Part shown: piece after piece, positions 1 to 10,513 of the stretch | Layout: each line of letters starts with the position of its first letter | Position numbering within the stretch: position 1 is the first letter of the stretch | DNA from: Apostichopus japonicus | Lineage: Eukaryota; Echinodermata; Holothuroidea; Aspidochirotida; Stichopodidae | Direction: 5' to 3' | DNA: 64,000 bases | NCBI RefSeq assembly: GCF_037975245.1 | Contig: NC_092566.1 | Coordinates: 8,414,001-8,478,000 of the forward strand | The notes under the pieces: model-generated | The model's input: only the letters and a program-made list of their open reading frames with translations | Told to the model about the DNA's origin: nothing | The model's database searches: none | Translations under genes and position numbers: made by a program

Positions 1-280
1 AAGATAGGCGCACACTTTCCCCACAAAACGCCCTCAGTTAAATTTCTACCAAAATCAAATTTAAAATGTCTATACCCCCCCCCCCCCCCCGGCCCTCCGT
101 CACAGCCTCGTTCGGTTAAAGGAAGCTTAATATCACTCAAAATCTAACTTGCTGGTGCCACCTTGTTGCACCAACGTTGCTGTCAAGTTTGTACATTAAT
201 CTGTTAAAAGATATCCCATTTCATGGCAATACACTCATAATGAATTCAGGTCAACTAACGCGACATTTGTCATAAGATTG
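1..280. repeat. Dispersed repeat, left half (interrupted copy A)
   Basis: This segment is nearly identical to 62833..63105, including a poly-C run near 75-90. Its continuation is found on the far side of the foldback element, from 8351 on. The repeat begins before the window starts, so its outer end is unknown. No coding potential is seen. Confidence 0.85.
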
Positions 281-1094
281 ACCGGTGTGAAGTTAGATAC
301 TTATTCCCCGTTCCTCGTTCGATATTCGCGAATGAGTAACTGAGCTACCTATTCAGTTACGTATTCGACAATGGTATCGACGTACGGTACCGTAACACCT
401 CTGGCAAGACAAAAGCTTTCTTACAAGATGTTCAACGTTTGGTCGTGGAAAGAGGTTTATCTATGGCCCATGGGTCATGTGAACTCTAATGACTATGTAG
501 AAGGGTACCATAATGCATCTTGCCCGGTCCAAATAGTTCTTGACCAACTAAAATGACTAGTACTTCATCAGTTCTTAAATTAATGTAAAAAAAAATACTT
601 TAGGCCCTAATCAAGACTAGCAGGCCTTGGACCACCTTACCAATAGGTCATATGAATTCTTAACACATTGTAGAAGGATACCATAATGCGTCTTGCCCGG
701 TCCAAAGAGTGCTTGACCAATTAAAATGACCATTAAATCAACCTTTTTTTTAAATAAATGTAACGGGAACTGAAATAAAAACATTTGGGCCTTAATCAAA
801 ACCAGCACGCCTTGGACCAGCCAACCTATGGGTCATAGGAAGTCTAAGGACCTTGTAGAAGGGTAACAAAATGCGTCTTGCCCGGTCCAAAGAGTGCTTG
901 ACCAATTTAAATGACCACTAAATCATTACTTCTTCAATTAGTGTAACGGGATCACGATAAAGCTTTGGGCCCTACTCCATGCAGCACGCCTTGGACCACC
1001 TAACCAATGGGTAACATTAACTCTAAGGACATTGTAAAGAGTACCATAATGCGTCTTGCCCTGTCCAAAGAGTGCTTGACCAATTTAAATGACC
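281..1094. repeat. Foldback left arm, outer part (tandem ~178-bp units)
   Basis: After the terminal ~260 bp come successive units marked by GCCCGGTCCAAAGAGTGCTT or close variants near 525, 690, 880 and 1057. The arm is then interrupted by the PLE pair and resumes at 4328..4841 with three more units (near 4340, 4515, 4695). These are the reverse complement of the right arm. Confidence 0.85.
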
Positions 1095-1281
1095 TGAAAT
1101 GGGGGTGTAGGCGGTTTTACACTATCTAACGCAACGTAGTAGCCAAGAACCTGAAGTATTTTTAAGGGAGGGCCCGAAGAACATGAACTTATAGCATGCT
1201 CCCCATGGTGAAACATAATTGCACCTATTAGGTGAATTGAGTGTACTTTTAATAGTAAGAAAGACTAGCGTAGGTTCTTAT

Positions 1282-1333
1282 GACCAACTAGACCGGTTTC
1301 TGCTCTCAACTTTTATAGGAGGAGCTTCATCAG
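1282..1333 (-). ncRNA. Hammerhead-ribozyme-like motif in the PLE-X 3' region
   Basis: On the minus strand this reads CTGATGA, a weak stem II, GAAA, then a short hairpin ending GGTC, which is the order of a type I hammerhead core. It is the mirror of 4089..4140. Stem II has an A-A mismatch at its base and stem I is not cleanly paired, so the motif may be degenerate. Confidence 0.35.
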
Positions 1334-1419
1334 TAGTAAGCCTTTGATTTTTTTATATTCGGCATGAGCGTCTCGTTCTCAAAATGCATCTATTTTCTGT
1401 GCACGAGTTTTTTATGAAC

Positions 1420-2961
1420 TCATAGTGCATCTATAAGAGCATCTAAAAGAGCTTCGTGTGAACCTTGAGAGTCAGCTGATTCTTCGTTAGAACGAAACCT
1501 TGAGTTAACAAGTAAATCTTTGAGATTTTGGGCCCTTTTGTAGGCAAGAATCGGTTCTTTTGGAAACAGTTTGGATAGTTCCGCGTGTTGCGAAATTAAG
1601 TGCCAATGTTTCAAAAGTGCTTTTTTCAAATGCGTGGTTTTGATGTGGGGTGTATAGGTAAGCTTGAACACCAGTGGTGGTTCCTTTTGTTTAGGATTGG
1701 TAGTGAGGTATTGCCTACGGTTTTCAAATTTTATGCCTTTAGTGGCTGTGGCAATTTCCTCTTTCTTATAGTTACGGAGTAACAGTTTCTCTGTGAACGC
1801 ATTCTTTTTCTCTAAGAAATCAGTCTCGTTGTTACAGAGACGTGCGTATCGTAATATTTCCCCTTTAATGAAGCCTTTAAAAGTGGCAAGTGGGTGTGCA
1901 GAGTTTCTGTCGAGGTATTGGAAGGTTTCCGTGGGTTTGGTGTGGACTTTAGTGTCTAATAACCCATTGGTTTCGAACCTTGTACCTTTGAAGATTTTCA
2001 AATCTAGGTATGTTACCTCGGTGTTTGATATTTCTACCGTAAACTTTAAGAAACGGTGAATTTCATTCAACCTTTTTACTAGGTGTTCAAGCTCCTGATG
2101 TGTACCGTCGTAGAGCAATAGAATGTCATCTCTGTAGCGGAGCCATTTTAAGATTTTATTATCTGTCGGTAAAATCTGGTTTTCAAGTCTATGCATGACA
2201 ATATCGCAGATTTCCGGAGAGGCTTGGCTACCCATGGCGCAACCGATCTTTTGTAGATAGAATTGGTTATTGAACTCAAAACAGTTTCTTGTTAAGATGA
2301 GTTCAATTAGTTTGCGCATGGATATGGAAGATATTTTATTTATTCCATATTCGCTTTGTTCCGTCTTTTCATAGACTTCTTGACATATATCTAATGCCTC
2401 CTCTTGGGGAGTATTGGTATACATGGCGACGACATCGAGTGTAGCGAGTACTATCGTTTTTGGTAACGGGGTGGCTTCCAAAATTTGCAGAATGTGATTT
2501 GTGTCTTTCACATAAGTGCTTTGTTTTATTACAATAGGAAGCAAGAAATAGCCCACAAATTCCGATATTTTTTCGGTCGGTGATCCGTTTCCACTTATTA
2601 TCGGTCTACCGGCAAATTTTGAGTTAGCCGGGGGTGCTTTATGAATTTTTGGTAGCACATATATGACCGGTGTGCGGATCTTGTGGCTATATGGTGACAA
2701 GTACTCGAAGGTGCTTTTGTCGATCTCTTTTGCAGAGAACATACCAATTAGTGTTTCCTGGACTAAACTTTTAGTTTGAAACGTCATATCACTTTTTAAC
2801 TTTTCGTAGTGGTGACTAGCTAATTGCCTTTCAATTTCGGCTTGATAGTCTAAGTGATTCAATATAGCAATGCCTCTATCTTTATCGAAGGGTTTGACAA
2901 TAATAGAGCGGTCGTTTTTAATTGCATTTAGTGCAAAACGTTCCGCCTTATGTGTGTTGAA
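1420..2961 (-). CDS. PLE-X reverse transcriptase (no C-terminal endonuclease)
   Basis: The open frame reads through 532 codons from 3018 to 1420, but about the first 20 residues come from the opposing copy, so PLE coding starts near 2961. The N-terminal part has the PLE signature KAERFALNAIKNDRS followed by VKPFDKDRGIAI. Reverse transcriptase motifs follow: VLATLDVVAMYTNTP (motif A), CAMGSQASPEICD (motif B) and LRYRDDILLLY (motif C, catalytic DD present). The protein ends soon after RFRSNEESADSQ. There is none of the GIY-YIG endonuclease that canonical animal PLEs carry at this place. A third copy at 40327 ends the same way, so this is a family trait. The 5' end is truncated, so an N-terminal endonuclease cannot be excluded. 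Confidence 0.85.
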   Translation of the reverse strand, partial: FNTHKAERFALNAIKNDRSIIVKPFDKDRGIAILNHLDYQAEIERQLASHHYEKLKSDMTFQTKSLVQETLIGMFSAKEIDKSTFEYLSPYSHKIRTPVIYVLPKIHKAPPANSKFAGRPIISGNGSPTEKISEFVGYFLLPIVIKQSTYVKDTNHILQILEATPLPKTIVLATLDVVAMYTNTPQEEALDICQEVYEKTEQSEYGINKISSISMRKLIELILTRNCFEFNNQFYLQKIGCAMGSQASPEICDIVMHRLENQILPTDNKILKWLRYRDDILLLYDGTHQELEHLVKRLNEIHRFLKFTVEISNTEVTYLDLKIFKGTRFETNGLLDTKVHTKPTETFQYLDRNSAHPLATFKGFIKGEILRYARLCNNETDFLEKKNAFTEKLLLRNYKKEEIATATKGIKFENRRQYLTTNPKQKEPPLVFKLTYTPHIKTTHLKKALLKHWHLISQHAELSKLFPKEPILAYKRAQNLKDLLVNSRFRSNEESADSQGSHEALLDALIDAL

Positions 2962-4002
2962 AAAACGATAGTACTCGCTACACTCGATGTCGTCGCCATG
3001 TATACCAATACTCCCCAAGAGGAGGCATTAGATATATGTCAAGAAGTCTATGAAAAGACGGAACAAAGCGAATATGGAATAAATAAAATATCTTCCATAT
3101 CCATGCGCAAACTAATTGAACTCATCTTAACAAGAAACTGTTTTGAGTTCAATAACCAATTCTATCTACAAAAGATCGGTTGCGCCATGGGTAGCCAAGC
3201 CTCTCCGGAAATCTGCGATATTGTCATGCATAGACTTGAAAACCAGATTTTACCGACAGATAATAAAATCTTAAAATGGCTCCGCTACAGAGATGACATT
3301 CTATTGCTCTACGACGGTACACATCAGGAGCTTGAACACCTAGTAAAAAGGTTGAATGAAATTCACCGTTTCTTAAAGTTTACGGTAGAAATATCAAACA
3401 CCGAGGTAACATACCTAGATTTGAAAATCTTCAAAGGTACAAGGTTCGAAACCAATGGGTTATTAGACACTAAAGTCCACACCAAACCCACGGAAACCTT
3501 CCAATACCTCGACAGAAACTCTGCACACCCACTTGCCACTTTTAAAGGCTTCATTAAAGGGGAAATATTACGATACGCACGTCTCTGTAACAACGAGACT
3601 GATTTCTTAGAGAAAAAGAATGCGTTCACAGAGAAACTGTTACTCCGTAACTATAAGAAAGAGGAAATTGCCACAGCCACTAAAGGCATAAAATTTGAAA
3701 ACCGTAGGCAATACCTCACTACCAATCCTAAACAAAAGGAACCACCACTGGTGTTCAAGCTTACCTATACACCCCACATCAAAACCACGCATTTGAAAAA
3801 AGCACTTTTGAAACATTGGCACTTAATTTCGCAACACGCGGAACTATCCAAACTGTTTCCAAAAGAACCGATTCTTGCCTACAAAAGGGCCCAAAATCTC
3901 AAAGATTTACTTGTTAACTCAAGGTTTCGTTCTAACGAAGAATCAGCTGACTCTCAAGGTTCACACGAAGCTCTTTTAGATGCTCTTATAGATGCACTAT
4001 GA
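2962..4002 (+). pseudogene. PLE-X reverse transcriptase, truncated second copy
   Basis: This is an open frame of about 346 codons with the same sequence as the minus-strand copy from motif A (TIVLATLDVVAMYTNTP) to the C-terminal HEALLDALIDAL. It lacks the N-terminal region and fingers subdomain, so it cannot make a complete reverse transcriptase. The frame is otherwise undamaged, with motif B and YRDD present. Head-to-head arrangement of partial copies is common for PLEs, as described for Penelope in Drosophila virilis. Confidence 0.85.
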
Positions 4003-4088
4003 GTTCATAAAAAACTCGTGCACAGAAAATAGATGCATTTTGAGAACGAGACGCTCATGCCGAATATAAAAAATTCAAAGGCTTACTA

Positions 4089-4140
4089 CTGATGAAGCTC
4101 CTCCTATAAAAGTTGAGAGCAGAAACCGGTCTAGTTGGTC
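4089..4140 (+). ncRNA. Hammerhead-ribozyme-like motif in the PLE-X 3' region
   Basis: CTGATGA is followed by a possible 4-bp stem II (GCTC/GAGC), then GAAA, a five-pair stem III (ACCGG/TTGGT, including wobbles) and the GTC cleavage triplet. PLEs are known to carry hammerhead ribozymes. The pairing here is imperfect, particularly in stem I. Confidence 0.4.
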
Positions 4141-4327
4141 ATAAGAACCTACGCTAGTCTTTCTTACTATTAAAAGTACACTCAATTCACCTAATAGGTG
4201 CAATTATGTTTCACCATGGGGAGCATGCTATAAGTTCATGTTCTTCGGGCCCTCCCTTAAAAATACTTCAGGTTCTTGGATACTACGTTGCGTTAGATAG
4301 TGTAAAACCGCCTACACCCCCATTTCA

Positions 4328-4841
4328 TAATGCGTCTTGCCCGGTCCAAAGAGTGCTTGACCAATTAAAATGACCACTAAATCATTACTTCTTCAATGAG
4401 TGTAACGGGACCACGAAAAAACTTTGAGCCCTAATCCATGCAGCACGCTTTGGACCACCTAACCAATGGGTAACATTAACTCTAAGGACATTGTAAAGAG
4501 TACCATAATGCGTCTTGCCCTGTCCAAAGAGTGCTTGACCAATTTAAATGACCATTAAATCATTACTTTTTTAATGACTGAAACGGGGCCACGAAAAAGA
4601 TTTGGGCCCTAATCCATGCAGCACGCATTGGACCAACCATCCAATGGGTCATATGAACGCTAATGACAATATAGAAGGGTTCCATAATGCGCCTTGCCCG
4701 GTCCAAAGAGTGCTTGACCAATTTAAATGACCACTAAATAATTACTTCTTTAATGAGTGTAACGGGACCACTTTAGGCACTTATCAAGGCTAGCACGCCT
4801 TGGACCACCCAACCATTGGGTCATATGAATTCTTATTCATG
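4328..4841. repeat. Foldback left arm, inner part
   Basis: Three further ~178-bp units in the same orientation as 281..1094 end at the loop. About 140 bp of one unit appears to be missing at the PLE junction, suggesting a deletion when the PLE pair inserted. Confidence 0.8.
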
Positions 4842-4849
4842 GCCGCATG

Positions 4850-6129
4850 CAGGGGGTTATGTAAGGCCTGATGAATGGGGGGGGGGAGTGTAGTGGCTGA
4901 AATTCCAACTGGATGGGTTTTGGAGCCGGAAAATTCCGACTGCTGCCTTGTACCCCTCCCCCAGCACTACTCATCAACGATACGGTCAGTGTCAGTCAGA
5001 CACCCTATCTTTCGCGACTGCACTTTTGTTCCGAACTTTTTTTCGGTACTGTTTTACCCCTTGCCCTCACTTCACAAACTTATTAATCACTCTGGTTAAG
5101 CGAGTAAGCAACTGAGTATAAGTTATCTGCTTGATAGGCTACATAGACTACTAACTACAAAAGCTAACAAAGAGTGAAACAACAAATTTTCAACAAATTA
5201 TATTCGACGACATAGTGAAATTACCCCAAAATACAGTGCTTTATCCTAGCGCGCTTAATATTATTTTCTTGGGTTGGGGGGGGGGGGTGAGACTATTTAT
5301 CACTCACATGAAAAAAGGATTTGGAATTTGGAGCATTTGGAATGAAATGAACAATTAAAAGTTTCGCAGAAAAATGTTAAGTTGACGAGATACGATAACT
5401 TGTCAATTATACATTTTGCCCAAAAATATTTCAATTGCTCAGTTGGAATGAAGTGAACAATTGAACATTTTGCCAAAAAAATGTCCATTTGACGACATAA
5501 GGTAAGTTGTCAATTAAACATTTTGCAGAAAATTTTTCAGTTGCTCAGATGAAATGAAGTGAACAATTGAACATTTTGCAGCAAAACGTCCAATACACGA
5601 GATATGATAAGTTGTTCAATTGCTCAGTTAAAGCAACTGAGCAATCCAACATTTTTCTGTTTTTTGATAAGATTTTATCTTGTACTCTGAACAATTTACT
5701 GAAAAATTTCACCTTATAGGGCAAAGTGTTTCTTATGTTGATGGCTCTTTTAAGCTTCCGTAGATTCGTATTGAGCGTTTTAATTCTATACGATGTACAG
5801 TAATTCTATTAGGCATTTTTTTTACAGTATTCAAAATCATGCGAAGTTTTGTATGATGGAGTATAAGGATCACGAGATACAATTTTTCAATTTGACAAGG
5901 AAAACGTAATAAATATGACTAATTAAAGGTCAATTTTGACCGAAAGTTTTAGGCCACTCACAAATTACAAGAATATATGAAAATTAGAGTGCGACAGTCG
6001 GAAAAATTAGAGTGCGACAGTAGGAAATTCCGACTGTCGCACTCAAATTTTCCAACTATCGTCAGTTTTACCAAGATTGGGGGGGGGGGTGAGACACCCC
6101 CTACACCCCCCCCTCTAGCGACGTCCCTG
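4850..6129. mobile_element. hAT-1, non-autonomous hAT-like element in the foldback loop
   Basis: GCCGCATG occurs directly at both ends (4842..4849 and 6130..6137). The element begins CAGGGGGTTATG and ends GACGTCCCTG, so only about 5 bp of terminal inverted repeat is obvious. The 8-bp duplication and CAGGG ends are typical of hAT. No transposase frame is present. Internal features are a ~107-bp tandem block (5330..5650) and a hairpin near 5990-6060 built on GTGCGACAGTCGG. Confidence 0.8.
5330..5650. repeat. ~107-bp tandem repeat, about three copies
   Basis: Units are marked by GAATGAAGTGAACAATTGAA or variants at about 5340, 5448 and 5552, each followed by an ACATTTTGC-type segment. The units are diverged from each other. 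Confidence 0.65.
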
Positions 6130-6137
6130 GCCGCATG

Positions 6138-6689
6138 TCTATATATGGCCAAATTCTGTAGGAAAGCTTTTAAAATTTTAGAACGTTACCTCTAAATGAC
6201 TTCCGAATTCATTGATATGTCAGCATATATAACACTTCAACTTGCGCAAATCACTTACGAAGTTTCAGGCCTAATCAAAGAGGAAAATTGCAATGTGGGA
6301 GTTATATGAACACAGTGGCATAAAGCGACAGCATCTTACCAGGGCTAAAGCAAGGCTGTAACAGGCTTGTAGCAGGCTTGTGGCAGGTTTGTGGCAGGCT
6401 TGTGGCAGGCTTGTGGCAGGCTTGTGGCAGGCTTGTAGCAGGCATGCACTGTCATAAAAGCTCAAATGAAGCTTAAAGCCAGACAAACAATCAAAGTAAT
6501 GAACAATCCCCTAGGCCTAACATGCATTAATGGCACATGCAGTGACGTTCAAACAGAAACAAAGAAAATTGTGACTATTTCCGATATTTAATTCATTTGG
6601 GAATACAAATGAGAAAATGCAGTTAAACTTTCATCATGCTGCAGATTCTTTCCATTTATCTATCACTTTAGAATGTTAATGGTTCGACA
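6138..6689. other. Foldback loop, unique spacer
   Basis: With hAT-1 removed, this is the original loop between the two arms. It contains an 11-bp tandem repeat at 6362..6447 and no recognisable gene. Confidence 0.6.
6362..6447. repeat. 11-bp minisatellite, about 8 copies of CAGGCTTGTGG
   Basis: Consecutive copies of CAGGCTTGTGG with one-base variants (TAG or TTT forms) run without spacers. Confidence 0.85.
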
Positions 6690-8350
6690 CAAGGGAGCAA
6701 CCCTTCTACATTGTCATTAGCGTTCATATGACCCATTGGTTGGGTGGTCCAAGGCGTGCTGCATGGACGAGGGCCCAAAGGGTTTTCGTGGTCCCATTAC
6801 AGTCATTGAAGAAGTAATTATTAAGTGGTCATTTAAATTGGTCAAGCACTCATTGGACCGGACAAGACGCATTATGGTACCCTTCTACAATGTCCTTGGA
6901 CTTCCTATGACCCATTGGATAGGTGGTACAAGGCGTGCTGGTCTTGACTGGGGCCTAAAGATTTTTGCAGGTCCATTTACATACATTAACGCAGTGATGA
7001 ATTAGTGGTCCGTTTAATTGGTCAAGCACTCTTTGGACCGGGCAAGGCGCATTATGATACCCTTGTACAATGTCATTAGCGTTCATATGACCCATTGATT
7101 AGGTGGTCCAAGGCGTGCTGGTCTTGACTGGGCCCAAAGATTTTTGCAGGTCCATTTACATACATTAACGTAGTGATGATTTAGTGGTCTTTTTAATTAG
7201 TCAAGCACTCTTTGGACCGGGCAAGACGCATTATGGAACCCTTCTACAATGTCCTTGGACTTCCTACGACACATTGGTTGGGTGGTCCAAGGCGTGCGGC
7301 ATGGATTAGAGACCAAAGCTTTTTCGTGGTCCAGTTACACTCATTAAATAAGTAATGATTTAGTGGTCATTTAAATTGGTCAAGCACTCTTTGGACCGTG
7401 CAAGACGCATTATTGTACTCTACTTCAATGTCCTTAGAGTTCATGTTAACCATCGGTTTGGTGATCCAAGGCGTGCTGCATGGATGAGGGCCCAAAGCTT
7501 TTTCGTGGTTCCGTTTCACACATTAAATAAGTAATGATTTAATGGTCATTTAAATTGGTCAAGCACTCTTTGGACCGGGCAAGACGCATTATGGTACTCT
7601 TCTTCAATGTCCTTAGAGTTCATGTTAACCATCGGTTTGGTGATCCAAGGCGTGATGCATGGATTAGGGCCCAAAGCTTTTTCGTGGTCCCGTTACACTC
7701 ATTAAAAAAGTAATGAATTAGTGGTCATTTTAATTGGTCAAGCACTCTTTGGACCGTGCAAGACGCATTATGTTACCATTCTACAATGTCCTTAGACTTC
7801 CTATGACCCATTGGTTGGGCGGTCCAAGGCGTGCTGGTTTTGATTAGGGCCCAAATGTTTTTATTCAGTTCCCGTTACATTTATTTAAAAAAAGTTGATT
7901 TAATGGTCATTTTAATTGGTCAAGCACTCTTTGGACCGGGTAAGAGTTATGGTACTCTTCTACAATGTGTTAAAAATTCATATGACCCATTGGTAAGGTG
8001 GTCCAAGGCGTGCTAGTCTTGATTGGGGCCTAAAGTATTTTTTTTTTACATTAATTTAAGAACTGATGAAGTACTGGTCATTTTAGTTGGTCAAGAACTA
8101 TTTGGACCGGGCAAGATGCATTATGGTACCCTTCTACATAGTCATGCATTAGAGTTCACATGACCCATGGGCCATAGATAAACCTCTTTCCACGACCAAA
8201 TGTTGAACATCTTGTAAGAAAGCTTTTGTCTTGCCAGAGGTGTTACGTCGATACCATTGTCGAATACGTAACTGAATAGGTAGCTCAGTTACTCATTCGC
8301 GAATATCGAACGAGGAACGGGGAATAATAAATATCTAACTTCACACCGGT
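6690..8350. repeat. Foldback right arm (about eight ~178-bp units)
   Basis: Units are marked by TTGGTCAAGCACTCTTTGG or variants near 6840, 7019, 7199, 7378, 7556, 7736, 7916 and 8088. They are the reverse complement of the left-arm units. The terminal ~180 bp mirrors 281..~460. Short open frames inside are by-products of the repeat. Confidence 0.85.
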
Positions 8351-8359
8351 ATAAGATTG

Positions 8360-8965
8360 TCATAAGATATGCTGTGTTGGCGCGATACATTGTCACGTCA
8401 ATATACATTGTCAATACATTTATGATATGTTTACATTGGACGCTAACCTCCTTTATTTGCAAAGCTCAAGTGTCTAACTGCGAGTGATTTTTTTCTTTAT
8501 TTGGTGAGTAAATAACTATTTAAATATCGCTATATCCATAAGGCCGTATAGGTCTATATACACTGTTGTGGTGCTTAGAATTATACATAGGCCTATTGTT
8601 CGTACTATAGTATGTGAACAAAATTTATGCTTCCACGAGGAAACGGAGATTTTCTTGGGAAAATGTCACTGTTTCCGCATCATTTGACTGTATAACGTGA
8701 TGCTCATATGCTGCTGACAACACTTCGAAAGCTAGGCGTATACTGAGCAGTTGGTGGCGGATACGAACTACTTTCGTATTGGAGGCTTTGCAATATAAAT
8801 GGTACTATATATACCGGTACGTATGTCGTTACTGTAGTTTTATACACAGTATTGCAGTTCATATAAGATACTTGTTGTAGTGTTTCCACATGCACTCGCG
8901 AAGCTGTCATAGCAAAATTTACATTTAATGTTTATATATATACGGTAATTATTTTCCGATTTGAT
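8360..8965. repeat. Dispersed repeat, right half (interrupted copy A)
   Basis: This continues copy A after the foldback insertion and matches 63106..63640, diverging beyond about 8965. Copy A has small extra segments near 8395-8410 and 8475-8500 that copy B lacks. The stretch 8966..9265 contains nothing I recognise. Confidence 0.8.
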
Positions 8966-9347
8966 TGTGATCCTTACGCTACTCCAAAACATGTACCAAA
9001 CATATCTTGAGCCAAAAGAAGCGTCTCGAACCTTACACATTTAAGCAAACAGGATGAACGTTTTCGTCAACAAAATGGCTAATTATCCAACGATAAGCCA
9101 CGCCCATAAACGTTCTTACTATCACATAGGCAGGATTTCTTGCTGATAGGTCACGTCGGGTCGCCTCAGTACTGCGCAATACGTGTGGAAATCCTGGATT
9201 ATACACCGTCTCATATACATTACCAGTATACAAACGTCTACAATATAAGGAAGTTGTATGTACACTGTTGTGTACTGACAATTATTATCGCATGATTCTA
9301 AATAGCGCCACCAGCATCGACCATAGCAGGTTATATTGTGGAACTGG

Positions 9348-10234
9348 CAGTGGCGGCGGAACCGGGGGGGGGGGGGCTTGGGGGGGCTCAGCCCCCCCAA
9401 TGAAAAAGTTGAGGGGGCAAATGCATGATAAGCCCCCCAATATTTACCAAGGCTCCGAAACGTGCATCTGCCCATTTTTCAATGCATGCTTGTCGATCTG
9501 TCCGATGCACACAAGTATACTATATAGGTGTAATAATTTTAGTAAATGCTGGGAGAACCCTCGGCCCGTCCCCTGGCTATAGACCACATTGTCACCCCAA
9601 CCGCGTCTTCACGCCCAGTGAAAAGTGAGAGCAGTGAGTGTGAGTACCGGTAAGCGCAACACAATTTCGTCTTAGGCCAATGACTTGCCTCATTTCAGCC
9701 AGTTCTCCAACATCCCCTGAAGGATTATTAAACGAACAAAAAAACAATATTAGCATTTCACGTGTACTGTATAGGGTGCATGCATTCGTGACAGTGCTTG
9801 GTTCATAGAAATTTGTTGGTAACTGCACATGGTTTTGGAATTACCCATTTGTTGACATTAAGAAATGCTTTCTGTTTTTCTTATGACATTTATTTAATTA
9901 TTGCATTTAATTGCAAGTAGTAATTTACTACACTCAAAAACGTCTTTGCGAGTACACTACGAGTAATAGCTACTCTCTTAAAACACCATCGAATATACAA
10001 ATTACAATGTTTTTGCAGATTTTTACGTGCAATCTGAGAAATTGCAGGCGTGATACCCATATTTTAGGGCTAGGTATTCGCAGCATAAAACACTCGGGAA
10101 GTGCCGTTTCTGGCCATCTGGGGGTTTGAAAACCCAAAATTTTCTTGTACGCTCCGCGCCAACCGATGGTGGCGCTCCGCTTAGATAGTCTCCACACATT
10201 AGCCCCCCATAATTTTCCCGTTTCGCCGCGCCTG
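9348..10234. mobile_element. hAT-2, non-autonomous hAT-like element
   Basis: GGAACTGG lies on both sides (9340..9347 and 10235..10242). The ends are CAGTGGCGGCGGAAC and, inverted, CAGGCGCGGCGAAAC. A strong G-run/C-run hairpin lies near the left end (9361..9408). No transposase is present. It split the 5' region of the gypsy element, so it is the younger of the two. Confidence 0.85.
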
Positions 10235-10513
10235 GGAACTGGTATTTCTTTACTAGAGTATTACCAAGTTCGGACACGCAACCCGCAGTGTGGCATTGGT
10301 GATAAAATTGGTGGCGCAGTTGCTCTTTCAGTAATTATAACAGACTTCATTGATCTTCGTCATTTTATTGACAAATATGTAAGTAATTTCTTGCACACGG
10401 GTCATTTTGGAGAGAAAATAACTGTAGCTTTGTACTTTTTGGTGAAATTTGGCTCTTCCTGTAGGTTTTCATGGTGAAATTGTGTATTTCTTAGGGTGTC
10501 CGAACTTGGCAGC

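Larger units (their letters stand above)
1095..2961 (-). mobile_element. Penelope-like element copy 1 (PLE-X), minus strand, 5'-truncated
   Basis: This is the longer of two head-to-head PLE copies. Its 3' part (1095..2460) is the near-perfect reverse complement of 2962..4327; bases 2461..2961 exist only in this copy. The outer end begins TGAAATGGGGGTGTAGG. It lies within the tandem units of the foldback left arm, so it inserted after, or moves with, that element. Confidence 0.85.
2962..4327 (+). mobile_element. Penelope-like element copy 2 (PLE-X), plus strand, 5'-truncated
   Basis: This copy is the inverted partner of 1095..2460 and begins exactly at reverse transcriptase motif A. The right boundary is marked by CCTACACCCCCATTTCA, after which foldback tandem units resume (ATAATGCGTCTTGCCCGG). 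Differences between the arms are very few, so the palindrome is young or kept homogeneous. Confidence 0.85.
281..8350. mobile_element. Foldback DNA transposon, ~8.07 kb, with 9-bp target duplication
   Basis: The ends are inverted repeats starting ACCGGTGTGAAGTTAGATA; the match continues for well over 100 bp inward. ATAAGATTG is present directly outside both ends (272..280 and 8351..8359). The copy of the flanking repeat at 62833..63640 has this site uninterrupted, so both boundaries are firmly placed. Each arm is made of ~178-bp tandem units, in opposite orientation on the two sides. The element contains two PLE copies (1095..4327) and a hAT (4850..6129), both secondary insertions. No transposase reading frame was found, so it is probably non-autonomous. 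Long arms of tandem repeats plus a 9-bp duplication recall FB-type and Mutator-like foldback elements; the superfamily is an inference. Confidence 0.9.

Noticed and set aside
1600-2059. Plus-strand frames opposite the PLE-X reverse transcriptase
   Set aside because: Antisense shadows of the RT; the same shadows appear in the inverted copy at 3363..3822.
6736-7005. 89-codon frame in the foldback right arm
   Set aside because: Read through tandem units; different units give different frames and no protein signature.
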